Source: Luteibacter aegosomaticola (GTDB taxonomy: Bacteria; Pseudomonadota; Gammaproteobacteria; Xanthomonadales; Rhodanobacteraceae). From it: a DNA stretch of 64,000 nt. A program made the translations under genes and the position numbers. The stretch is from the NCBI RefSeq assembly GCF_023078475.1, contig NZ_CP095741.1, forward strand, positions 3,534,001 to 3,598,000, read 5' to 3'. The notes under the pieces were generated by a model. It was given only the letters and a program-made list of their open reading frames with translations. It made no database searches and was not told the origin of the DNA. Below are positions 27,201 through 36,121 of the stretch, in pieces (position 1 is the stretch's first letter; the number at the start of each line of letters is the position of its first letter).

Positions 27201-28076
27201 ATGTTCAAGGGTGTCATCCTCGGTTTCGCCTGCTACGCCGCCTACGCGTGGAGCGATGCCTTCGTGAAGTCGCTGGAAGGCAGCCTGCCTCCGTACGAGG
27301 CGGTGTTCTTTGGCGCCGTGCTGGCCCTGGCCGCCCTGCCCTTTCTCAAGAAGCCCGGGGACCGCTGGAGCGAGGTGGTGGTCTCGAAGCTGCCGGGCCT
27401 TTGGCTGCTGCGCGCCATGGCCGGCGCCATCGGCAACGTCACCGCGGTGATGGCCTTCACCGCCCTGCCCATGGCCGAAGCGTTCTGCCTGATCTTCCTG
27501 CTGCCGATCTTCGTCACCATCCTGTCGGTGATCTTCCTGCGCGAGCACGTGGGCTGGCGGCGCTGGTCAGCGGTGGTCGTGGGCTTCCTCGGCGTGCTGG
27601 TCGTGCTGCGGCCTGGCTTCCGCCAGCTGGGCACGGGCCATGTCGCGGCCATCATCTGTGGCATCACAGGTGCGCTGTCCATCATCGCGCTGCGCATGGC
27701 CGGCGCCAGCGAAAAGCGCATCACGCTCTATGGGGCCGGCGTCGTCGGCCCGATGATCGCTGGCTTCATCATGATGCTGCCGCATTTCGTCTGGCCTGAC
27801 CTGCACCAGTGGTTCCTGGTGCTGGGCTATGGTCTGTTCGCTGCGGCGGGCGCGGTGCTGTTGATGCTGGCAACGCAGAACGCGCCCGCGAATCGCGTGG
27901 CGCCCACGCAGTACAGCCAGATGCTATGGGCCATCCTCTTCGGCTACCTGATCTTCCACGATCATCTGGATTGGCCGATGCTGATCGGTATCGTGATGAT
28001 CCTGGGCGCAGGCCTCTTCACCTTCGTGCGCGAAGAGAAAAAGACCGATTGGTGGCGGTGGACGAACATCGTCTGA
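27201..28076 (+). CDS. EamA/DMT-family transporter
   Basis: A 291-residue inner-membrane protein with about ten hydrophobic helices arranged as two EamA repeats (residues about 5-135 and 145-280). The segment LPMAEAFCLIFLLPIFVTILSVIFLREHVGWRRW is typical of the first repeat end, and APTQYSQMLWAILFGYLIFHDHLDW of the second. Members export amino acids, nucleosides or other metabolites; the substrate is not inferable. ATG 27201, divergent from gcdH. A minus-oriented terminator hairpin lies just after its stop. Confidence 0.9.
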   Translation: MFKGVILGFACYAAYAWSDAFVKSLEGSLPPYEAVFFGAVLALAALPFLKKPGDRWSEVVVSKLPGLWLLRAMAGAIGNVTAVMAFTALPMAEAFCLIFLLPIFVTILSVIFLREHVGWRRWSAVVVGFLGVLVVLRPGFRQLGTGHVAAIICGITGALSIIALRMAGASEKRITLYGAGVVGPMIAGFIMMLPHFVWPDLHQWFLVLGYGLFAAAGAVLLMLATQNAPANRVAPTQYSQMLWAILFGYLIFHDHLDWPMLIGIVMILGAGLFTFVREEKKTDWWRWTNIV

Positions 28077-28081
28077 GCGCC

Positions 28082-28200
28082 TGAAAAGCGAAAGCCCCGC
28101 ATAGCGGGGCTCCGTAGTCCGAAAACCTCTTACGTCCGCACCGGGCAGAGCCACATCGTGGCAGGCGACGCTGGTTGAACCATTCGGCTTTGGCGTCTGG
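28082..28200 (-). ncRNA. Candidate small RNA
   Basis: About 118 non-coding bases on the minus strand preceded by a promoter-like pair (28206-28235) and ended by a GC-rich hairpin with T-rich tail (28084-28111). The body can fold (CACC..CAGA..GCC against GGC..TCTG..GGTG) and contains several GGA motifs. I could not match it to 6S, SRP RNA or a known riboswitch. Alternatively it is the 3' untranslated end of the 5'-nucleotidase transcript. Confidence 0.35.
28084..28111 (-). terminator. Intrinsic terminator, minus strand
   Basis: Stem AGCCCCGC/GCGGGGCT with a three-base loop; on the minus strand it is followed by TTCGCTTTT. It serves the candidate sRNA or the 5'-nucleotidase/NAD kinase transcript. 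Confidence 0.65.
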
Positions 28201-28205
28201 GGTGA

Positions 28206-28235
28206 ATCCTAGCAAAGCCTACCGGGAGCGGTAAA
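28206..28235 (-). promoter_or_regulatory. Candidate sigma-70 promoter for the sRNA
   Basis: On the minus strand: TTTACC (28235-28230), 18-base spacer, TAGGAT (28211-28206) preceded by TGC as an extended -10. It lies just downstream of the 5'-nucleotidase stop. Confidence 0.4.
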
Positions 28236-28252
28236 TCCGGAGATTCTCAACC

Positions 28253-29194
28253 TCAGGCATTACTAACGCCGTGCGGGACGTGGCCGGTGGCGACCACGCG
28301 GCGGGCGGACTCGACGTTGGCGGGGCTGTCGTCGAAGAAGATGTCGGCGCCGAAGGCGTCGAGGAACGGACCTTTGTCGCGGCCGCCGAGGAAGAGCGCC
28401 TCATCGATGCGGACACCCCAGCGGCGCAGGGTCAGGATGACGCGCTTGTGCGCCGGAGCGGAGCGCGCGGTGACCAGCGCCGTACGGATGGGCGAGGTCT
28501 CGGCGGGGAACGCGGCCTGAAGACGGTGCAGTGCCGATAGGAAGCCTCGGAACGGGCCGCCGGAAAGCGGTTCGGCCCACATCTCGGTCTCGTTCTGGTG
28601 GAACGCTTCCAGACCCTGCTCGCGGGAGACGCGCTCGCCTTCGTCACCAAAGATCACCGCATCACCGTCGAAGGCCACGCGGAGCTGCTCGGTGGAACGC
28701 GGCGGGGCGACGGAGGGCAGGATCGTGGCGGCGGCGACGCCGGCACGCAGGGCCCGACCCACATCTTCCGCGTTGGCGGAGAGGAACAGATCGGCCTTGA
28801 ACGGGGCAATGTAGTCCGACGTGGGCGCGCCGCTGGTGAAGGCGGCGCGCGAAATGCCCAGACCGTAATGCTGGATGGCGTTAAAGATGCGCAGGCCGGT
28901 ATCACCCGAGTTGCGCGATAGAAGGATGACCTCGACCGCCGGGACATCGCCGGATAGCTTGTTCAGGTCGAGCAGCTTCTGCACGAGCGGGAACGCCACG
29001 CCAGGCTTGAGCAGTTCGTTTTCGTGCTCGATCTGGAACGCGCGGTAGGCGTCGAGGCCCTCGCGTTCGAACAGCTCGTGGCTGTTGCCCATGTCGAACA
29101 GCGCGCGCGAAGAGATGGCCACCACCAGGCGGTTGTCGCGCACGGATGATTCGTCGTGGGCGTTGGTGGGCGGGAGGTCCTCGGGGGCGTTCAT
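28253..29194 (-). CDS. 5'-nucleotidase (PF06189 family)
   Basis: A 313-residue cytosolic nucleotidase dephosphorylating nucleoside monophosphates. It matches the compact bacterial 5'-nucleotidase family by the N-terminal LVVAISSRALFDMGNSHELFEREG, LLSRNSGDTGLRIFNAIQHYGL, the acidic FDGDAVIFGDEGER metal-site segment and the terminal GRDKGPFLDAFGADIFFDDSPANVESA. It lies 95 bases downstream of nadK with a REP element between, possibly in the same transcript, linking nucleotide salvage with NADP supply. Confidence 0.9.
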   Translation of the reverse strand: MNAPEDLPPTNAHDESSVRDNRLVVAISSRALFDMGNSHELFEREGLDAYRAFQIEHENELLKPGVAFPLVQKLLDLNKLSGDVPAVEVILLSRNSGDTGLRIFNAIQHYGLGISRAAFTSGAPTSDYIAPFKADLFLSANAEDVGRALRAGVAAATILPSVAPPRSTEQLRVAFDGDAVIFGDEGERVSREQGLEAFHQNETEMWAEPLSGGPFRGFLSALHRLQAAFPAETSPIRTALVTARSAPAHKRVILTLRRWGVRIDEALFLGGRDKGPFLDAFGADIFFDDSPANVESARRVVATGHVPHGVSNA

Positions 29195-29235
29195 CGGGCG
29201 GTCCAGGCGGTGGGTGTGCTTATCCTAGAACAGTC

Positions 29236-29282
29236 TGTGGGGGCGCGCTTGCGCGGGATCGCGCGCAAGCGCGCTCCTACAA
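29236..29282. repeat. REP inverted pair between nadK and the 5'-nucleotidase gene
   Basis: Imperfect long inverted repeat: one arm TGTGGGGGCGCGCTTGCGCG, the other CGCGCAAGCGCGCTCCTACA, separated by a few bases. Two head-to-head REP units. Confidence 0.85.
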
Positions 29283-29289
29283 GGGCAGG

Positions 29290-30048
29290 TCAGCCGGCGA
29301 ATTGTTCGTCGAGGATGCGTTGCTGGAGATTGTGTTCCGGGTCGAACAGGAGGCGCACGGCGTGGCGGCGGGATTGGCGGATGTCTACCGTGCGGACGTC
29401 ACGCACTTCGTGGAAATCTGCCGTGGCGCTGATCGGGCGCTTGTTCGGGTCTTTCGTGTCGAAACCGACCTTGGTGGCATGCGGCAGGATGGCGCCACGC
29501 CAGCGGCGCGGGCGGAACGGGCTGATCGGCGTGAGCGCCAGCACGTTGGCATCCAGTGGCAGGATCGGGCCATGCGCGGAGAGGTTGTAGGCCGTCGAGC
29601 CTGCCGGCGTGGCGACAAGGATGCCGTCGCATACCAGTTCGTCCAGCTTCACTTCACCGTTCAGGCGGACCTGGAGGTGCGCGGCCTGGTTGCTCTGGCG
29701 CAGCAGCGCGCATTCATTGAACGCCAGCGCACGGTGCTCGACACCATCGCAGCAGATGCTGTGCATTTCCAACGGATGCAGGACGGCCGGGTGCGCACGC
29801 TCGATGCGCTCCTCGAGGCTATCCATCTCGTGTTTGTTCATGAGGAAGCCCAGCCGACCGAGCTTCATCCCGTAGAAGGGAATGCCGAGGGTACGGTGGG
29901 CATGCAAGGTGCGAAGCATGAAGCCATCGCCACCAAGGGAAACGATGATTTCGGCATCGCCGGGTTCCACGCCGCCGTAACGCTTGGTAAGCGCCGTGCG
30001 GGCGCGCTGGGCGACTTCGGTCTCACTGGCAACGAAGGCTAGGCGCAT
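29290..30048 (-). CDS. nadK: NAD kinase
   Basis: A 252-residue kinase converting NAD to NADP. Signature residues: IIVSLGGDGFMLRTLH with the GGDG loop (Asp41), FNECALLR for NAD binding, and the TPAGSTAYNLSAHGP motif. The N-terminal domain is short, as in other Xanthomonadales. REP elements flank the gene on both sides. Confidence 0.96.
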   Translation of the reverse strand: MRLAFVASETEVAQRARTALTKRYGGVEPGDAEIIVSLGGDGFMLRTLHAHRTLGIPFYGMKLGRLGFLMNKHEMDSLEERIERAHPAVLHPLEMHSICCDGVEHRALAFNECALLRQSNQAAHLQVRLNGEVKLDELVCDGILVATPAGSTAYNLSAHGPILPLDANVLALTPISPFRPRRWRGAILPHATKVGFDTKDPNKRPISATADFHEVRDVRTVDIRQSRRHAVRLLFDPEHNLQQRILDEQFAG

Positions 30049-30100
30049 GAGTGGGGGCTATGGGATCCAGCCCCGAGCTTAGCCCACGCCCCCAAAAAAC

Positions 30101-30198
30101 TGTAGGAGCCCACCCTGTGGGCGACATCTTGTCGCGATCACGCCACAGGGCCTGTGGTGGTGTCGCGAAAGGCGTCGCCCACAGGGTGGGCTCCTACG
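30101..30198. repeat. Composite REP-like cruciform (second REP family)
   Basis: Perfect 24-base arms at 30102-30125 and 30174-30197, starting GTAGGAGCCCACCCTGTG and its complement. The inner part (about 30130-30168) is itself an imperfect inverted repeat (TCGCGATCACGCCACAGG against TCGCGACACCACCACAGG). It lies between the stop of gdhB and the nadK start. Confidence 0.85.
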
Positions 30199-30240
30199 TG
30201 ACGGCTCGCCTAGGCGGCGGGCCGGTGTTTCATCGCAAGG

Positions 30241-30268
30241 GTTGGGCAGGCCACATGACCTGCCCAAC
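30241..30268 (-). terminator. Hairpin after the NAD-glutamate dehydrogenase gene
   Basis: Ten-base stem GTTGGGCAGG/CCTGCCCAAC with an eight-base loop, three bases past the stop. No T tract, so it may be a stabilising hairpin rather than a strict intrinsic terminator. Confidence 0.5.
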
Positions 30269-30271
30269 CTG

Positions 30272-33200
30272 TCACACCGGGATCTGGGCCAGCTGGGCCA
30301 GGCGGCGGACGGCGACCGAGGCGATCGGGTAGTCCGCGTTCTGGGTAAGGATCTCGGCGAGCATGCTGCGGGTGTACTTCAGCGTCGCGTCGTCGCGTTC
30401 CAGCCAGGCCTGCACCGGGCTCACGTCGGTGCGGTCGCCCGCGATCGACAGGACCTGGACCGCCAGGGCGCGATGCTGGGCATTGAGCTCGTCCAGCAGC
30501 GAACCGCGGGCCTGGGCATGCCATGCACCTTCCACCGGCAGGGCTTCGATCTGGCCGCGCAGCCACTCGAGGTCGAGCGCTTCGCCCAGTTCGTAGAACA
30601 CCTTGGCGACGGTGGCGATATCCTTGCCGCTGGCCTTCGACACTTCGACCATGTCGAGCGCCGAACGGAGCACCGAGACACGCGCCAGGCGTACGGCCAG
30701 GTCGGTCGGGATACCGAAGCCTTCCCACTTCTCCTGGCTGGCGGCGAAGTCGCCGCGGCCCGTGTCGGTGAGCGCATCCGGCAGGGCCTTGCGCAGGGTC
30801 GTCACCTCGGCCGCGTAGCGGTCGACGTTGGCGGCGATATCCAGCGAGCCGCCCGGACGGTTGAGCAGCCAGCGCGTAAGGTGGCGCAGCAGCGACCAGA
30901 TCTGCAGGATCGCATCGATCTGCGTGTCCTCGGCCACCTGCGGATCGCTATCCAGGGCTTCCAGCTCGGCCCACAGGTCGCGTGCATCCAGGATTTCACG
31001 CGCAGCGGTGTATGCCTTGGCGATGGCCGCCGGACCGTGGCCCGTATCTTCCTGCATGCGCATCATGAAGGTGGCGCCCATGCGGTTGATCGTCGAGTTG
31101 GTCACCGCGGTGGCGATGATCTCGCGCTTCAGGCGATGGCGCTGCATGTGCTCGGCGTACTTGTCGTGCAGCGGCACCGGGAAATAGCGCACCAGCTCGC
31201 GAGACAGGTACGGATCTTCCGGCACGTCCGATTCCAGCAGCTGCTGGAACAGGCGGATCTTGTCGTAGGACAGCAGTACCGACAGTTCCGGACGGGTGAG
31301 GCCTTGCCCCTTCGCCTTGCGCTCGCTGAGCTCGGCCTGGGTCGGCAGCGACTCGACGGCACGATCAAGCAGGCCTTCGGCTTCAAGCGTGGTGATGAAG
31401 TGCGCCATGGAACCGAGACGGCGGACCGACTGGTGCTCCATCAGCGTGATGGCCTGGTTCTGGCGGTAGTTATCCCACAGCACCAGGCGGCCGACTTCGT
31501 CGGTCATCTCGGCCAGCTGCTTGTTGCGGCCTTCAAACGTCAGCTCACCGCGCTGGACGGCATCGTTCAGCAGGATTTTGATGTTCACCTCGTGATCGGA
31601 GGTGTCCACGCCCGCGGAGTTATCGATGAAGTCGGTGTTCATCAGCACGCCGGCCTGCGATGCCTCGATGCGGCCCTTCTGGGTCATGCCCAGGTTGCCG
31701 CCTTCGCCGATGACCTTGCAGCGCAGTTCATTGCCGTTGACGCGCAGGCCGTTGTTGGCGCGATCGCCCACGTCGGCATGCGTTTCGCTGGTCGCCTTCA
31801 CATAGGTGCCGATACCGCCGTTCCACAGCAGGTCGACCGGCGCCTTGAGGATGGCCGAGAGCAGGTCGTTCGGCGCCATGTGCGTGGCTTCCGAGCGAAT
31901 GCCCAGCACGGCCTTCGCTTCAGCCGACACCGGAATCGACTTGGCGCTGCGCGGGTACACGCCACCACCCGCCGAAATCAGCGACTTGTCGTAGTCATCC
32001 CACGAGGAACGCGGCAGGGCGAACATGCGCTGGCGCTCGACAAAGCTCTTCGCCGCATCCGGGTTCGGATCGAGGAAGATGTGGCGGTGGTCGAACGCAG
32101 CCAGCAGGCGGATGTGCTCGGAGAGCAGCATGCCGTTGCCGAACACGTCGCCCGACATATCGCCCACGCCCACGGTGGTGAAATCCTGGGTCTGGCTATC
32201 GCGGCCCATGGCGCGGAAGTGGCGCTTGACCGACTCCCAGGCACCCTTGGCCGTGATACCCATGCCCTTGTGGTCGTAACCGTTCGAGCCGCCCGACGCG
32301 AATGCGTCGTCCAGCCAGAAGCCGTGCTCGGTCGAAATGGCGTTGGCGATATCCGAGAACGTCGCCGTGCCCTTGTCGGCCGCGACCACCAGGTACGGGT
32401 CGTCGTTATCGTGGCGAACCACGTCGTGCGGCGGCACCACCTTGCCTTCGACGAGGTTATCGGTGATATCGAGCAGGCCGTTGATGAACATGCGGTAGCA
32501 CGCGATGCCCTCGGCCAGCTGCGCGTCGCGATCGCCACCCACCGGCGGGCGCTTCACGAAGAAACCGCCCTTCGACCCGACCGGCACGATGACGGTGTTC
32601 TTCACCATCTGCGCCTTCACCAGGCCAAGGACTTCCGTGCGGAAATCCTCGCGGCGATCGGACCAGCGCAGGCCGCCGCGTGCCACCGAACCGAAGCGCA
32701 GGTGGATACCTTCGACGCGCGGGGCGTAGACGAAGATTTCGCGGAACGGAACCGGCTTGGCCAGGTCGGGCACCTTGTGCGAATCGAACTTGAAGGCCAC
32801 GTAGGCGCGGAACGCACCGTCCCATGCCTGGAAGAAGCTCGTGCGCAGGGTAGCGTGCACCAGCGCGATGAAGCTGCGCAGGATGCGGTCTTCGTCGAGG
32901 CTGGAGACATTGTCGAGCAGCGCGTTGATCGCCTCTTCCACCGCGGTGAACTGCTCATCGCGGGGACGCGAAAGCGCGGCGACCAGGTTGCCGATCAGCG
33001 CCGGATGCGCAGCCAGGGTTTCCTGATCGATCAGGGCGTGCATCTCGTGCGAGAGCATGCCTTCGGCATACGCGCGCTCCTTCTCATCCATGCTTTCGCG
33101 GCGTGGATCGAAGCGGACGTTGAACAGCTCGATGATCAGGCCAGCGATGGCCGGGTAACGGTTGAGCGCGTCTTCCATGTACGCCTGGGAGAACGCCACG

Positions 33201-35197
33201 CCCGTCTGCAGCAGGTATTTGCAGTAGCCGCGTAGCACGGCGACCTGGCGCCAGTTGAGCTTGGCACCGAGCACAAGGCGGTTGAAGCCGTCGTTTTCGG
33301 CGTTGCCGCGCCAGATCTGCTCGAACGCGTCCTCGAAGATGCTGCCGACCTGCGACACATCGAACGCGAGGCGGCCGACCGGCTGCACTTCGAAATCCTG
33401 GATGTACAACGAGGCATCGCCCTGCTTCACCTCGTACATGTGCTCGGTAAGCACGCGCAGGCCCAGGTTCTCGAGCTGCGGCAGCACTTCGGAAAGCGCG
33501 ATATCCGAGCCCGAACGATAGACCTTGAAGCGCAGCTCTTCCGGACGATGCGGCGGGTGGTAGAACGACATGCTGATAGCATCCGGGCCATCCAGGCCGG
33601 CGAGCGCACGCACGTCGGCCGCGGCAATGGCGGGGGACACTTCATCGACATAGCCGGCGGGCAGCGCCTTGCCATAGCGGTTCGCCAGGATGATCCCCTG
33701 CTGCTCACCAGCGGTGGCGATCAGCTGGTCGCGAAGCTCGTCGTACCAGTTGCGGGCGATCGAGGTGATCTTGGCCTCGACCTCGGCAGCGTCGTACACC
33801 GGGTGGTCACCGATGCGCGGACGCACGACCACATGCAGGCGGACCAGCGCGGCCTCGCCCATGAGCACGGCCGAGTCCACGTGCTCGCCATGGAAGGCCT
33901 CGCGCAACACGCCCTCGACGCGCTCGCGCACGCTGGTATTGAAGCGGTCGCGCGGGATGTAGACCAGGCAGGAGAAGAACCGGCCGTAGCTGTCGCGACG
34001 GATGAACAGGCGGGTGCGGGTACGCTGGGCCAGTTCGAGCAGGCCGGTGGCCAGGGCGAACAGCTCGTCAGTGCTGCACTGGAACAGCTCTTCACGCGGC
34101 AACGTGTCGAGAATGTGGCGCAAGGCCTTGCCCGAGTGCGAATCGCGCTTCAGGCCCGAGCGGGCCATCACGGCCTCGCACTTCTCGCGCACCAGCGGCA
34201 CCTGCTGCGGGTGCGCCATGTAGGCGTTCGAGGAGAACAGGCCCAGGAAGCGTTGTTCGGCCACCGGGCGGCCGTTGGCGTCGAATTTGAGGACGCCGAT
34301 GTAATCCATGTAGCCCGCGCGGTGGATCGGCGAACGGGCATTCGTCTTGGTCAGGATGATCGCATCGGTGGAACCCGAGCGCGGCAGCTCACTGGCCACC
34401 AGGGTACGCAGCGAGCGTGGCGCCAGCGAGCGCTCGGCGCCACGCAGGATGCCAAGGCCCGAACCCTCGACGGTACGAAGGACTTCGTCGCCGGCATCGG
34501 CGGCCACTTCGTACTCGCGGTAGCCCATGAAGGTGAAGTGGTTATCGGCCACCCAGCGCAGGAACTCGGAGGCCTCGCGCACTTCTTCAGCCGTGTACGG
34601 GAGCGAACGCTTGCCGAGGTCCTCGGCAACGTCCTGCATCTTGGCGCGCATGGCCTTCCAGTCGGTCACGGCTTCGCGGACATCCGCCAGAGCCGTCTCG
34701 AGGTTGGCCTTGACCGTGTCGAGCTCCGTATCGTCGATGCGATCGATCTCGAAACGCATGATGGATTCGGTGTGCTCGCCCGCGCCCATGGCTTCGAGCT
34801 GACCCGAGGCCGAGCGCGTGACCGGTACCACCGGGTGGATGATCGCGTGGATATCGGCATGGGCCGCGGCCACCATCGAGACCGTATCCACGAGGAACGG
34901 CATGTCGTCGGTGACCACCTCGATCACGGCACGGGTGCCCGAAACGCCCGGGTTGTACACCCGTACCTTGGCCTTGCCGGGCGCGCGCTCACGGGCGAAC
35001 CCGAGCAGGTCGGCGATCAGTGCGGCCCAGCGCGCTTCGGTATGCAGGGCATGGTCGGCCTGGGCCATGCGCTCAAAGAAGGCTTCAATAAAGAAGCGCG
35101 CCTCGTTAAGGCGCTCAGCGGGAAAGTCGAGTTTCTTCAGTTCATCGAAAACGAGCGTCTGGAAAGGGCCGTTCTCGGCCGCGCGAATCGCATTCAT
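30272..35197 (-). CDS. gdhB: NAD-specific glutamate dehydrogenase, large (180-kDa class)
   Basis: A 1641-residue enzyme deaminating glutamate to 2-oxoglutarate with NAD, mainly catabolic. The long N-terminal regulatory part (ACT-like region around RAVIEVVTDDMPFLVDTVSMVAAAH) precedes the catalytic core, which shows RFGSVARGGLRWSDRREDFRTEVLGLVKAQMVKNTVIVPVGSKGGF and the NAD-domain SGDVFGNGMLLSEHIRLLAAFDHRHIFLDPNPD. Length fits the family (about 1600). ATG 35197 (MNAIRAAENGPFQTLVF) is chosen over an upstream in-frame start whose extra residues look non-coding. Monocistronic; divergent from the tetR-RND unit. Confidence 0.95.
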   Translation of the reverse strand: MNAIRAAENGPFQTLVFDELKKLDFPAERLNEARFFIEAFFERMAQADHALHTEARWAALIADLLGFARERAPGKAKVRVYNPGVSGTRAVIEVVTDDMPFLVDTVSMVAAAHADIHAIIHPVVPVTRSASGQLEAMGAGEHTESIMRFEIDRIDDTELDTVKANLETALADVREAVTDWKAMRAKMQDVAEDLGKRSLPYTAEEVREASEFLRWVADNHFTFMGYREYEVAADAGDEVLRTVEGSGLGILRGAERSLAPRSLRTLVASELPRSGSTDAIILTKTNARSPIHRAGYMDYIGVLKFDANGRPVAEQRFLGLFSSNAYMAHPQQVPLVREKCEAVMARSGLKRDSHSGKALRHILDTLPREELFQCSTDELFALATGLLELAQRTRTRLFIRRDSYGRFFSCLVYIPRDRFNTSVRERVEGVLREAFHGEHVDSAVLMGEAALVRLHVVVRPRIGDHPVYDAAEVEAKITSIARNWYDELRDQLIATAGEQQGIILANRYGKALPAGYVDEVSPAIAAADVRALAGLDGPDAISMSFYHPPHRPEELRFKVYRSGSDIALSEVLPQLENLGLRVLTEHMYEVKQGDASLYIQDFEVQPVGRLAFDVSQVGSIFEDAFEQIWRGNAENDGFNRLVLGAKLNWRQVAVLRGYCKYLLQTGVAFSQAYMEDALNRYPAIAGLIIELFNVRFDPRRESMDEKERAYAEGMLSHEMHALIDQETLAAHPALIGNLVAALSRPRDEQFTAVEEAINALLDNVSSLDEDRILRSFIALVHATLRTSFFQAWDGAFRAYVAFKFDSHKVPDLAKPVPFREIFVYAPRVEGIHLRFGSVARGGLRWSDRREDFRTEVLGLVKAQMVKNTVIVPVGSKGGFFVKRPPVGGDRDAQLAEGIACYRMFINGLLDITDNLVEGKVVPPHDVVRHDNDDPYLVVAADKGTATFSDIANAISTEHGFWLDDAFASGGSNGYDHKGMGITAKGAWESVKRHFRAMGRDSQTQDFTTVGVGDMSGDVFGNGMLLSEHIRLLAAFDHRHIFLDPNPDAAKSFVERQRMFALPRSSWDDYDKSLISAGGGVYPRSAKSIPVSAEAKAVLGIRSEATHMAPNDLLSAILKAPVDLLWNGGIGTYVKATSETHADVGDRANNGLRVNGNELRCKVIGEGGNLGMTQKGRIEASQAGVLMNTDFIDNSAGVDTSDHEVNIKILLNDAVQRGELTFEGRNKQLAEMTDEVGRLVLWDNYRQNQAITLMEHQSVRRLGSMAHFITTLEAEGLLDRAVESLPTQAELSERKAKGQGLTRPELSVLLSYDKIRLFQQLLESDVPEDPYLSRELVRYFPVPLHDKYAEHMQRHRLKREIIATAVTNSTINRMGATFMMRMQEDTGHGPAAIAKAYTAAREILDARDLWAELEALDSDPQVAEDTQIDAILQIWSLLRHLTRWLLNRPGGSLDIAANVDRYAAEVTTLRKALPDALTDTGRGDFAASQEKWEGFGIPTDLAVRLARVSVLRSALDMVEVSKASGKDIATVAKVFYELGEALDLEWLRGQIEALPVEGAWHAQARGSLLDELNAQHRALAVQVLSIAGDRTDVSPVQAWLERDDATLKYTRSMLAEILTQNADYPIASVAVRRLAQLAQIPV

Positions 35198-35407
35198 GGG
35201 CGGATATCGATGTGGGGAAGTTGGGAAAACCGTAAGAGGATAGCTCTCGTACGTGTCATAGAGCCACACCATTCCACGCTTGCGATTCAAGTGATTTTCA
35301 CCGCAGCGCGGCAATTAATCGGTAACCGGAGACACAGTTGGTACACAGGTCCGATTGGCACGACATGTGCGTCGCAACAATTCGCGTGCGAATGGGCGTC
35401 ATGACCG

Positions 35408-35453
35408 TTGACGCTGGCGCGGGGGAGATTCTAAACTGGACGGTATAGTCCAG
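35408..35453 (+). promoter_or_regulatory. Candidate promoter and TetR operator of the efflux operon
   Basis: TTGACG (35408-35413), 16-base spacer and TCTAAA (35430-35435) form a plausible promoter. An inverted repeat CTGGAC-N6-GTCCAG (35436-35453) covers the predicted transcription start, 12 bases before the regulator ATG, a typical autoregulatory position. Confidence 0.5.
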
Positions 35454-35464
35454 CAGGTATAGGT

Positions 35465-36121
35465 ATGTCGCACCTGGATCACCGCCCCGCCTCTGACCGG
35501 CAGCAGCGGGTGCTCCAGGCCGCCTGTGCGCTGTTCCTGCGCGACGGTTACCGCGTCAGCATGGGTGCCGTGGCCCGCGAGGCCGGGGTCTCCAAGCAGA
35601 CGGTGTACGCGCATTTCGAAAACAAGGACAACCTTTTCCACGCGGCGGTCGAACAACTGGTTCTCCCCCTGCACGCGAGCCTCGGCCCGGAACGCCGCGG
35701 ATTATCCGCCACGCTGCTGGCCCTGGCGCAAGCGCACCAGACCCACGTGATGGACCAGGAGAATGTAGCGCTCGGACGCATGCTTATCGCCGAGGCGCCT
35801 CGTTTCCCTGCGGCGGCGCGGACTTTCTTCCGCACCGCCATCGAAACGGTGGCTGCCAGGCTTTCAAGCTGCATGGCCGAGGCAATGGATAACGGCGAGA
35901 TGCGCCGGGAGGACCCGGACACGGCTGCGGAACTGTTCCTGTCCATGTTGCATGGACTGGAAGGGGATCGCCGCCTGTTCGGTTTGCGTGCAAGAGGCCC
36001 AAAGGCACAGGACGACTGGGCCCGGCACGCGGTAACAGTATTTATGCATGCGTACGACATCCTCCCGGATGGCCGGACACGAACGAACAAGAAACCTGGA
36101 AAAGGAACGGAGTTCTCATGA
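35465..36121 (+). CDS. TetR/AcrR-family repressor of the adjacent RND pump
   Basis: A 218-residue regulator: N-terminal TetR helix-turn-helix (VLQAACALFLRDGYRVSMGAVAREAGVSKQTVYAHFENKDNLF, about residues 15-57) followed by an all-helical ligand-binding domain with the C-terminal AefR/TetR_C type pattern. Its stop overlaps the ATG of the efflux adaptor gene by four bases, so it is cotranscribed with, and presumably represses, the pump operon. Inducer unknown. Confidence 0.9.
   Translation: MSHLDHRPASDRQQRVLQAACALFLRDGYRVSMGAVAREAGVSKQTVYAHFENKDNLFHAAVEQLVLPLHASLGPERRGLSATLLALAQAHQTHVMDQENVALGRMLIAEAPRFPAAARTFFRTAIETVAARLSSCMAEAMDNGEMRREDPDTAAELFLSMLHGLEGDRRLFGLRARGPKAQDDWARHAVTVFMHAYDILPDGRTRTNKKPGKGTEFS

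Noticed and set aside
28082..28200. 6S RNA or SRP RNA
   Set aside because: A few short stretches resemble parts of 6S RNA, but length, terminal pairing and the SRP GGTCAGGTCCGGAAGGAAGC-type loop are missing.
30242..35404. Long plus-strand open frames opposite the NAD-glutamate dehydrogenase gene
   Set aside because: Translations are His/Arg/Gln-rich without domains; the minus strand encodes a complete, recognisable enzyme over the whole span.
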